A stretch of DNA of 64,000 nucleotides from Gemmatimonadota bacterium (GTDB lineage Bacteria; Gemmatimonadota; Gemmatimonadetes; Longimicrobiales; Gaopeijiaceae), in the NCBI GenBank assembly GCA_029262115.1, contig JAJCZZ010000026.1, forward strand, positions 37,510 to 101,509, in the 5' to 3' direction. Of this stretch, positions 46,041 through 52,737 are shown in pieces. Position 1 is the first letter of the stretch; the number at the start of each line of letters is the position of its first letter. The position numbers and the translations under genes are program-made. The notes under the pieces are model-generated. The model made no database searches. It saw nothing but the letters and a program-made list of their open reading frames with translations, and was not told the DNA's origin.

Positions 46041-46300
46041 GTGAACCTGTGGGCCCGGTCTGTCCGCCGGACTCGACACCGGTCGAGCCGACGTGGGCCG
46101 TGCCGTCCAGGATCTGGTGAGCAACGGGATCAAGTACGCCGAAACGCGGATCGAGGTGCGGGGCGGTCAGGACGAGGGCGAGTGGTGGATTTCCGTCACG
46201 GACGACGGGCCCGGGATCCGGCCGGAGGATCACGACCGGATCTGGAAGGTGTTCGAAAAGCTGGGACCCGGCCGGCACGCTCCCTACGGGGCGGAGGCCA
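46041..46300 (+). pseudogene. Histidine-kinase ATPase domain fragment
   Basis: An isolated open frame of about 85 codons reads VQDLVSNGIKYAETRIEVR, then WWISVTDDGPGIRPEDHDRI and WKVFEKLG. These are the N box, the G1 box and the F box of a two-component histidine kinase. There is no dimerisation domain before it (a stop lies just upstream of 46041), and the ATP lid and G2 box are missing. The frame runs into the stop end of the opposite-strand SCO gene. It is the debris of a sensor kinase and probably not expressed. Confidence 0.6.
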
Positions 46301-47207
46301 CCTCTCGGAGAAGCCCGGCCAGACCGGCGGGGGAGCCGGTGGACGTGTAGACCACGGTCCCGTCGGCGCGAACCACGTACACGAGCGCCGCGTGCACGAC
46401 ATCACCTGTGCGCTGATCCCGTACCCCACCCGTGCCCCACTCCGCCAGAACCGCCTGGACGCGCTCCACCTCGCCACTGAGCGCCAGGTCCACCGGTCCC
46501 AGACCCCAGGATGCCGCCATCGCGGGCAGGCGGAGGGGCGTGTCGCGCCACGGGTCGAGTGTGATCACCACCACCGAGGCGTCGACGTGCGGGGAAACAG
46601 AATCGCGCGCGGCCAGCGCGCCCTGCACGACGAGCGGGCAGACCGTCTCGCAGTGCGCGAAGGCGAACGTCACGAGAGCGGGGCGTCCTCCCAGCAAGCT
46701 GGGCGAGAACGCCCGACCGTGCTGATCGACCAGCCCGGCCAGCCCCGGCCAGGGGCGATCCAGCCGGCGGACCGAGGGCGCGGCCCCTGTCGCGTCGTGG
46801 GGAGCGGGTCGTGCGGAGAGCACCCGCGCGCCCGCACCAGCCGCCCCGAGGGCGATCCCAACCACCGCGATTGCTGCCGCACCGCGCCCGCCGGGCGTCG
46901 CGGTGAACCGGACCAGCGCGTCGCGGGTGCGGCGACCCCACCCCACGAGGAGGAGGGCGAGCATGCCCAGCGGTTGGCCGACGAGGAGAACCCACCCCGA
47001 GGCGTCCGGGAGGCCGCCATCCGTAGCGTTGAAGCACACGTAGCGGGCCCGCTCCAGCCAGGCCGGTGCCTCGGAGGGGAGGGGCCAGAGCGCAAAGGCC
47101 CACCACAGCGCCGTCACCGCCAGGAGCACGAAGAGCACGACCACCGGAAAGTGGTCCTTCGGGCCAAGCCCGGGGCCCGGTTCCACCCTCCCTATCCCAC
47201 CTTCCAC
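46284..47207 (-). CDS. SCO1/SenC-family copper chaperone with membrane N-terminus
   Basis: The product has 307 residues from a GTG at 47207 that overlaps the oxidase subunit I gene; a second GTG at 47186 sits right after GGGAGG and is also possible. The C-terminal half is a thioredoxin-fold SCO domain with CETVC (Cys186, Cys190) and the later ligand His272 (VVHAALVYV), the copper-binding triad. The N-terminal 130 residues hold about three membrane helices, more than the single anchor usual in SCO proteins, with YVCFNATDGGLPDASGW between two helices. It likely delivers copper to the CuA centre of the adjacent subunit II. It is last in the oxidase operon. Confidence 0.8.
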   Translation of the reverse strand: MEGGIGRVEPGPGLGPKDHFPVVVLFVLLAVTALWWAFALWPLPSEAPAWLERARYVCFNATDGGLPDASGWVLLVGQPLGMLALLLVGWGRRTRDALVRFTATPGGRGAAAIAVVGIALGAAGAGARVLSARPAPHDATGAAPSVRRLDRPWPGLAGLVDQHGRAFSPSLLGGRPALVTFAFAHCETVCPLVVQGALAARDSVSPHVDASVVVITLDPWRDTPLRLPAMAASWGLGPVDLALSGEVERVQAVLAEWGTGGVRDQRTGDVVHAALVYVVRADGTVVYTSTGSPAGLAGLLREVASAP

Positions 47208-48964
47208 ACGAAGGAGAGGAGCTTCCAGTTCACGAAGTAGTACACGACGAACGCGGCCATGAAGATCGAGACGAGGATCATCGTTCCCGGCATCTGTCCC
47301 AGTCGCCCATGCTCTTCGAGTTCCACGTCTTCCGTGGGGAGTTCCAGGAAGGGGCGCGTGTACACGCCCGGGGGGACAGATCCCTCGAGCGCCGCCTCGC
47401 TGAAGTCCTGGCCCAGTGGCTTACCAAAGAAGACAGAGGTGACCGTGATGAGGATGTACATCCCCCCTCCGACGGCCCCGATCAGGCCACCGATGGCCAT
47501 GACCCCGATGACCAGATCCACCGCCGGGGAGTAGGCCAGCTCGAACGGCGCATCCGGGAAGGTGATGTCCCAGTGCCGGCGCGGGACGCCGAAGCTCCCC
47601 GCGAAGGTCATGGCCATCGAGAAGATCAACATCCCGATGCTGAACACGTACGGTTGCCAGCGCGCGAGCCCGTAGAAGGCTACACGCTTCCGAAAGATCA
47701 GGGGGATGACGTAGTAGGTGATTCCCATGAACGCCATGGCGGTTCCACTCACCACGGTGGCGTGGAAATGGCCGGGGATCCTGAGCGTGTTGTGCGCGAT
47801 GATGTTGATCTGCTCGGTCCCGAACGTCACGCCCGTGATCCCGCCCACGAATCCGAACACCACCACGGACAGCACGAGGGCGCTGAAGCCGGGGTCACCC
47901 CACGGAGCACGCCGCAACCAACCGAAGATGCCCTGGGTGAAGCCGCGCAGTCGCATGCCCATCTCGACCCCGGCGGGCACCGTGAAGCCGTGAAGCATGG
48001 AGGCCATGACGGCCATGTACATGAAATACGAGGTGTTGACCACCTTCCAGGTCGGGCCGAAGCCCGGGTCCACCAGGAGGTGGTGCGCCGAGGCCATGGA
48101 GATGAAGGCGATGTAGAGCACGAAGGCGGTGCGGCTGATCTTTTCGTTGACTACCACGGCCCCCACGCTCAGCGCCCCGAGCAGGTACCAGATGGACACC
48201 ATCGCGGCGACGTTGATCTGCTGTGACGAGTGGCCGAGCCCCCACCAGACCAGGCGGTAGATCTGTGGGTCGACATCCATGAGACCCAGGGACCACAGGT
48301 AGGTCGGGATGTAGATGGCCGCACCGTGCACGAGCGTGATGACGGCGATGATGGCCGCCGTGAGCGCCCCGAAGGTGACGAGCGGCACCGATCCTTCGTA
48401 GGTCCGCTCCCGGCGGGCGACCACGAGGGTGGCGAAGAAGATCCCCACCACGACGAGAGCGCCCACGGCGAACAGGATGACCCCCAGGTAGAACGGCGGG
48501 TCTGCGCGTAGGGGGACGTACGACGTGAAGAGCACGTCCGCCCGCCCGGAAATCATCATCCACTCCACCATGCCGGCCCCCACCACCATGAGGGCGAACC
48601 CCACCCAACCCAGCCGTGGGGCGGCGACCCGGCAGTTCAAGAGCACGGCCGACGCGAAGTACAGCACCGCCATCTCGAAGAACAGGATGAAGAAGATCAG
48701 CATGTTCATCCCGTGGATCGTCAGGACGCGGTAGAACCACACCGCGTCGAGGAGATGCACGGCCTGCCAGCGCGTGAGCAGCACCAGGATCGCGGCAATC
48801 CCACCGATCAGGAGCGCGACCGTCGCCACGACGGCGTTCGCTTTGATGAGTGCGTCGGCGCTGCGGTGAACCGAGAGGCCGGTGCTGGGGCAGGTCCGGA
48901 ACAGGCTCGATGCAGGGGAGGTGGAAGCGGTAGCGTCGGCGCTACCGGAGGCGACGGGGCTCAT
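47192..48964 (-). CDS. Heme-copper oxidoreductase subunit I, noncanonical
   Basis: The product has 590 residues with about 13 membrane helices, closest in style to B-family (ba3-type) enzymes. Ligands are visible: His84 (TIHGMN) and His401 or His399 (PGHFHATVV) for the hemes, and His245 (GLGHSSQQ), His294 and His295 (SAHHLLVDP) for the copper or non-heme metal. Canonical oxidases have HPxVY here, with the Tyr cross-linked to the His; this protein has HSSQQ, so Gln249 replaces the Tyr. That residue is needed for normal O2 chemistry in A- and B-type oxidases and is missing in NO-reductase-like relatives. It may therefore be an NO reductase or an atypical oxidase. It overlaps subunit II by ATGA. 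Confidence 0.85.
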   Translation of the reverse strand: MSPVASGSADATASTSPASSLFRTCPSTGLSVHRSADALIKANAVVATVALLIGGIAAILVLLTRWQAVHLLDAVWFYRVLTIHGMNMLIFFILFFEMAVLYFASAVLLNCRVAAPRLGWVGFALMVVGAGMVEWMMISGRADVLFTSYVPLRADPPFYLGVILFAVGALVVVGIFFATLVVARRERTYEGSVPLVTFGALTAAIIAVITLVHGAAIYIPTYLWSLGLMDVDPQIYRLVWWGLGHSSQQINVAAMVSIWYLLGALSVGAVVVNEKISRTAFVLYIAFISMASAHHLLVDPGFGPTWKVVNTSYFMYMAVMASMLHGFTVPAGVEMGMRLRGFTQGIFGWLRRAPWGDPGFSALVLSVVVFGFVGGITGVTFGTEQINIIAHNTLRIPGHFHATVVSGTAMAFMGITYYVIPLIFRKRVAFYGLARWQPYVFSIGMLIFSMAMTFAGSFGVPRRHWDITFPDAPFELAYSPAVDLVIGVMAIGGLIGAVGGGMYILITVTSVFFGKPLGQDFSEAALEGSVPPGVYTRPFLELPTEDVELEEHGRLGQMPGTMILVSIFMAAFVVYYFVNWKLLSFVWKVG

Positions 48965-49554
48965 GACTCACCTCCGGGGACGGCCGCTTCCGGGACCGCG
49001 GAGCCGACCTGGGTTCCCGGCGGATCGACGATGATGCGGCCCAGCATGGCGTGGTGGCCTACCCCGCAGAACTCATTGCAGACCACGCGGAAGTCACCCG
49101 CCTCGGTCGGGGTGATGCTCAAGGCGTAGTCGTATCCAGGCACCACCTGGAAGTTCACGTTGAAGGGGTAGAGGTTGAAGCCGTGGTTCACGTCCACCGA
49201 AGAAAGGTGGAGCGTGTATTCCGCGTCCTGCTGGAGACGCAACACGGGATACCAGAGCCACATCTGTCCCATCAGGTAGATATCGCTTCCGGGCGGAGGC
49301 GCGACGATAGGGATGCCCGACGCCTCACCCACCCGGTACTCCTCGACGAATTCCGTGACCCGAGCACGGAATGCCTCGGGCTCTACACGGGCCCGTGTCC
49401 CCGAGGGGTTCTGCCCCCCTTTGAGGTGCCAGAAGGGCATCATGGCGAAGAGGACCATGCACCATACGAAAGCTACGGTGGCCCAGATCTTCTCTGATCG
49501 GTGCGCCGGCTTCCACCAGCCGGCCAGGGGCGACGTCACGCCGGTCGTGTGCAT
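48961..49554 (-). CDS. Heme-copper oxidoreductase subunit II with CuA site
   Basis: The product has 197 residues. I prefer the second ATG (49554) because GAGGAG then lies 6 bases upstream; the first ATG (49560) directly abuts it. One N-terminal membrane helix (KIWATVAFVWCMVLFAMM) precedes a cupredoxin domain with VDVNHGFNLYPFN and the CuA motif CNEFCGVGHHAM (Cys, Cys, His, Met in correct spacing). It takes electrons from a soluble or membrane-bound donor in the periplasm. An intact CuA implies cytochrome c or copper-protein electron supply, not direct quinol oxidation. Middle gene of the operon. Confidence 0.88.
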   Translation of the reverse strand: MHTTGVTSPLAGWWKPAHRSEKIWATVAFVWCMVLFAMMPFWHLKGGQNPSGTRARVEPEAFRARVTEFVEEYRVGEASGIPIVAPPPGSDIYLMGQMWLWYPVLRLQQDAEYTLHLSSVDVNHGFNLYPFNVNFQVVPGYDYALSITPTEAGDFRVVCNEFCGVGHHAMLGRIIVDPPGTQVGSAVPEAAVPGGES

Positions 49555-49564
49555 GGCCATCTCC

Positions 49565-49735
49565 TCAGGGCAGGGTGGCCTGGGGCAGGCTCATCACTTC
49601 CCAGATGCCCCAGAAGGTAAATAGAACGAGCATGACTCCGAGCCCGATGGCGAGGAGCACGAACGGGCTGTCGTAGAGGCGCTGCAAGAAGGGCTCGGGC
49701 GGCGGTGACGGCGGCCGGGGGTCGGGGGCGTTCAT
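49565..49735 (-). CDS. Small single-helix oxidase subunit
   Basis: The product has 56 residues from ATG 49735: a Pro-rich start (PDPRPPSPPPEPFLQRLYDS) followed by one membrane helix (PFVLLAIGLGVMLVLFTFWG). Size and position match the tiny subunit IIa seen with B-family oxidases, which completes the missing helix of subunit II. It ends 10 bases before the subunit II start and is the first gene of the minus-strand operon. A short and divergent protein, but the context is convincing. Confidence 0.7.
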   Translation of the reverse strand: MNAPDPRPPSPPPEPFLQRLYDSPFVLLAIGLGVMLVLFTFWGIWEVMSLPQATLP

Positions 49736-49777
49736 CGGAAGTGACGGTTCTCCATCCCTTGTGTCGTCCAGTGGCTC

Positions 49778-49827
49778 TTGCCACACTGGTATTCCTCATG
49801 ATGATATGATCAATACATCACGCGCAA
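49778..49827. promoter_or_regulatory. Divergent promoters sharing a palindromic operator-like site
   Basis: An AT-rich island between the oxidase operon and the cytochrome b fusion gene. The imperfect dyad GATGATATGATCAATACATC (49800-49819) has arms GATG/CATC and core TGATCA. On the minus strand TATCAT (49806-49801) with TTGCGC (49827-49822) forms a plausible promoter with a short 15-base spacer. On the plus strand TTGCCA (49778-49783) lies 17 bases before ATGATA. The dyad covers both -10 regions, so one regulator could control both directions. The regulator is unknown. Confidence 0.45.
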
Positions 49828-49846
49828 GGAGCCATCCGCCCTTTTC

Positions 49847-51415
49847 ATGCGTCGTCTCATAGGGGTTGCCCGGAGGCTGACTCGCGCGGGGCTGGCACGT
49901 CTCGACCGGGCGTTCAACGGCCTCTACACGGCCCGTTTCAACCCGATCTACCACTCCGGTGCGCTCGTGGTGGTCTCGTTGGTGGTATTGCTGGTGAGTG
50001 GCCTCTACTTGTTGCTCTTCTATCGGATTGGGGCGCCCTATGCGTCCGTAGAAGGCCTCGCCGACCAAGCCTGGGCCGGACGCTGGATCCGATCGCTCCA
50101 CCGCTACGTGTCGGACCTGGCCATCGTGGCCGCGTTGGTGCACGCCCTTCGCATGTTCGCGCAGGGACGTTCCTGGGGACCCCGGGCCCTGGCCTGGGTG
50201 TCGGGCCTGGCACTCCTTTTTGTGCTCTACGTGTGTGGGTGGACCGGATACGTGATGGTCTGGGACGCTCAGGCCCATGTACTCGCCGCGGAGGGCGCGC
50301 GCCTCTTCGACGTCCTGCCGATCTTCAGTGAGCCCATCGGCCGGGCGTTTGTCGGCGACCAACCGGTGCCCGCGGCGTTCTTCTTCCTCAACCTCTTCGC
50401 ACATGTGGCGCTCCCGGTGGGGGTCGCCCTCATTCTGTGGATCCACGTCTCCAGGTTGGCGCGTACGTACCTGCTGCCGCCCCGCCCCCTCCTGTGGATG
50501 ACGGTAGGCCTGTTCACTGCGGTGGCGGTCCTGTGGCCCGTGGGCATGGACGCGCCCGCCGACCTCCGTCGGCTCCCTGGCGTGGTGTCCCTCGACATCG
50601 CCTACGGGTTCTGGGTCCCATGGGCACGGACGGTCCATCCCGCATGGGTGTGGGCGGCGTTCCTCGTCGTCGCCGGCCTCACCCTGGCCGTACCACTCCT
50701 GCAGCGACCCCGGCCGGAGAAACGTCCTCCGCCTTCGGTCGTCGAGGAGCGGTTTTGTACCGGCTGCGAGCAGTGCTACCACGACTGCCCGTACGAGGCT
50801 ATCCGCATGGTTCCCCGCACCGACGGCCGGGAGGGATGGGTCGCACGGGTGGAGCCGACCAAGTGCGTGAGTTGTGGCATCTGCGCGGGATCCTGCGCCC
50901 CGATGGGTGTGGGCCCGCCGGAGCGGACGGGTCGAGACCAGTTGGCCGGCGTACGCGACTTTCTCGACCGGGAGCGGCCGGGACCCGAGGACGTGGTCGT
51001 GGTCGGGTGCACGCAGGGCGCGGCCGTCGGACCGCGGTTTGCCGGTGCCCCCGTGCTCCCGGTCTCCTGTGCCGGAAGCCTCCACACGTCCGTGTTGGAG
51101 TACCTGGTGCGGGCGGGCGTCGGCGGGGTGTTGGTGGCGTCGTGTCCGTCCCGGGACTGCTGGAACCGGGAGGGCGTCATCTGGCTCCACGCACGGGTGA
51201 ACGATGGCCGGGAAGCCGAACTCAGGTCCCGCGTTGACCGCCGCCGGGTGCGGCTCGCCCACGCTGCCGAAGGCGAGGCGGACCGCCTCGCCGCGGAGGT
51301 GCGAAGCTACCGCGCCGAAGTCCTGCTCATGGGCGGGGGTGAGGGCGAGGAGCGCATCGAGATCGATACGCTCTGTGAGGTGCCGGTCGTATCCATCGGA
51401 GAGGTGACCAAGTGA
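49847..51415 (+). CDS. Cytochrome b / ferredoxin / FlpD (MvhD) fusion
   Basis: A 522-residue three-part fusion. Residues 1-290 form a cytochrome b with two bis-His heme sites: His pairs HRYVSDLAIVAALVH and HVALPVGVALILWIH, each 14 apart. Residues 304-352 hold two [4Fe-4S] motifs, CTGCEQCYHDCPYEAI and CVSCGICAGSC. Residues 384-510 resemble FlpD/MvhD, the hydrogenase/heterodisulfide-reductase iron-sulfur subunit (VVVVGCTQGAAVG, PVSCAGSLHTSVLEYL, VLVASCPSRDCWNREG, RVRLAHAAEGEADRLA). It would pass electrons between a quinone/heme membrane domain and a cytoplasmic low-potential partner. It is the first plus-strand gene and is divergent from the oxidase operon. No hydrogenase or Hdr genes are nearby. 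Confidence 0.85.
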   Translation: MRRLIGVARRLTRAGLARLDRAFNGLYTARFNPIYHSGALVVVSLVVLLVSGLYLLLFYRIGAPYASVEGLADQAWAGRWIRSLHRYVSDLAIVAALVHALRMFAQGRSWGPRALAWVSGLALLFVLYVCGWTGYVMVWDAQAHVLAAEGARLFDVLPIFSEPIGRAFVGDQPVPAAFFFLNLFAHVALPVGVALILWIHVSRLARTYLLPPRPLLWMTVGLFTAVAVLWPVGMDAPADLRRLPGVVSLDIAYGFWVPWARTVHPAWVWAAFLVVAGLTLAVPLLQRPRPEKRPPPSVVEERFCTGCEQCYHDCPYEAIRMVPRTDGREGWVARVEPTKCVSCGICAGSCAPMGVGPPERTGRDQLAGVRDFLDRERPGPEDVVVVGCTQGAAVGPRFAGAPVLPVSCAGSLHTSVLEYLVRAGVGGVLVASCPSRDCWNREGVIWLHARVNDGREAELRSRVDRRRVRLAHAAEGEADRLAAEVRSYRAEVLLMGGGEGEERIEIDTLCEVPVVSIGEVTK

Positions 51416-51437
51416 GCGCCTTCCGAGCGAGCGTCTC

Positions 51438-51974
51438 ATGAACACGGCGCGGGTGATCGGCGGGAGCGCACTGGCCGTGCTCCTCACCGGGGCCCTGTCC
51501 TGGACGTCCCGCGTGCCCGTGACGTTCACCGAACCCGACCAGGCGCTCCTTCGCCTGTCCTGGCGCCTCACCGACGCCGTCCTCGAGTCGTGCCGTCCCC
51601 CGAGCGAAGAAGAACTCGCGAAGCTGCCGGTACACATGCGGGACCCCCGTGGGTGCACCGGGCGGGGTGCCTCGTTTGTGTTGCGCGTGCTGGTCGACGG
51701 CACCGAGGTGGCGCTCGACACGGTACGGGCCCCCGGCGCGCGTGCCGACCGGCCCCTCACTGTGCTCCGTGACCTTCCTCTCGCACCCGGCAGCTACGAC
51801 GTCGACGTGGCCTTCACCGCCATCCTCCCCGAGGGCGCCCGTCTGTCGCCCGGCGTGCCCCCGGAGGTGGTGTGGTCCGGTCCGGTCCGCCTTCGCGGGC
51901 GGGATGTGGCCCTCGTGGGGTTGGCTCCCAGCGGGCGGGCGCTGGAGCTGAGGCGGCCGGGCACCGCACCATGA
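51438..51974 (+). CDS. Secreted protein of unknown function
   Basis: The product has 178 residues with an N-terminal signal or anchor (VIGGSALAVLLTGALSW). The mature part looks beta-rich: LLRLSWRLTDAVLESCR, GASFVLRVLVDGTEVALDT, VLRDLPLAPGSYDVDVAFTA and VWSGPVRLRGRDVALV. Two Cys (in ESCRPP and RGCTGR) could form a disulfide. I do not recognise the family; an immunoglobulin- or cupredoxin-like fold is possible. It lies 22 bases after the fusion gene and overlaps the CopD-like gene (ATGA), so it belongs to that transcription unit and probably works with the periplasmic side of the electron-transfer proteins. Confidence 0.65.
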   Translation: MNTARVIGGSALAVLLTGALSWTSRVPVTFTEPDQALLRLSWRLTDAVLESCRPPSEEELAKLPVHMRDPRGCTGRGASFVLRVLVDGTEVALDTVRAPGARADRPLTVLRDLPLAPGSYDVDVAFTAILPEGARLSPGVPPEVVWSGPVRLRGRDVALVGLAPSGRALELRRPGTAP

Positions 51975-52462
51975 GCCTGTCGAGCCACCTCGTCGTGTTC
52001 CTCCACGTCCTTGCCGCGGTCGTCTGGTTGGGGGGCATGTTGGTCTTTGCCCTGATGGCGCCCGTTCTGCGGACGGTTTCGAACGAGGAGTTCCGGCAGC
52101 GGGTCTTCCACGCTCTGGGTAGGCGCATGCGAGCGGTCGGATGGATCTGTATCACGGTGCTGGTCGGCACCGGACTGGTCCGGCTTCGCCAACTCGGGTG
52201 GTGGGGCGCCGACGTGTGGAGCGGGCCCTTCCTGGCCTCTCCTTCGGGGCGGACCTTGCTCTGGAAGTTGAGCTCGGTCGTGGTGCTCGTGGCGCTTCAG
52301 AGCGTTCATGACGTCAGCCTCGGTCCCCGCGCGGGGAAGGCCCTGGCCGGCACGCCGGACGCCAGGGCGCTGCGTTTCCGCGCCGCATGGGTGGCGCGCG
52401 TGAGCGCGGTTGTGGGAGTCGTGGTGGTGTGGTTCGCGGTGGCGTTGACGAGGGGCGGGTAG
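51971..52462 (+). CDS. CopD-like membrane protein
   Basis: The product has 163 residues with four hydrophobic helices. The pattern LVVFLHVLAAVVWLGGMLVF with conserved His and Trp, then VGWICITVLVGTGLVRL, LLWKLSSVVVLVALQSVHD and a terminal helix, matches the CopD / copper-resistance-D or protoporphyrinogen-oxidase-like (HemJ) four-helix superfamily. It may handle copper or heme for the adjacent cytochromes, but this is context-based. No gene follows between 52463 and 52737, where a short inverted repeat (GTGGG-GGATTCT-CCCAC) lies near 52607. Confidence 0.7.
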   Translation: MSLSSHLVVFLHVLAAVVWLGGMLVFALMAPVLRTVSNEEFRQRVFHALGRRMRAVGWICITVLVGTGLVRLRQLGWWGADVWSGPFLASPSGRTLLWKLSSVVVLVALQSVHDVSLGPRAGKALAGTPDARALRFRAAWVARVSAVVGVVVVWFAVALTRGG

Positions 52463-52737
52463 GGGCCCCCTTCATCTCCCCGCCTCCCTTGGCGAACTGA
52501 GTCTCGGTCACGAGCGGAGACGTTGGAGCGCCTTGGCAGGCGGTGAGGCCGAACATGGCCGGGGCGACCAGGCCCAGGACAGGAGGACCGATCACGCGCA
52601 GAGGTGGGGGATTCTCCCACATACGGTCCGGGCAGATCCCGACGCTCCCGGTGTGGGGTCCGATCTAGCTTCAGATGGGCCAGGGCCTCCTGGATACTCC
52701 GGGAGCCCATTTTCATACCGACCCCCAAGGGGGTGGG

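Noticed and set aside
44607..47240. 877-codon plus-strand open frame across glgP and the SCO gene
   Set aside because: It is the complement of glgP and the SCO gene; the translation is His/Arg/Pro-rich and has no domain apart from sharing space with the histidine-kinase fragment, which is in another frame.
49800..49819. Operator read as an NsrR or FNR site
   Set aside because: The right arm partly matches an NsrR half site and TTGAT resembles FNR, but spacing and the left arm do not fit either consensus, so no regulator is named.
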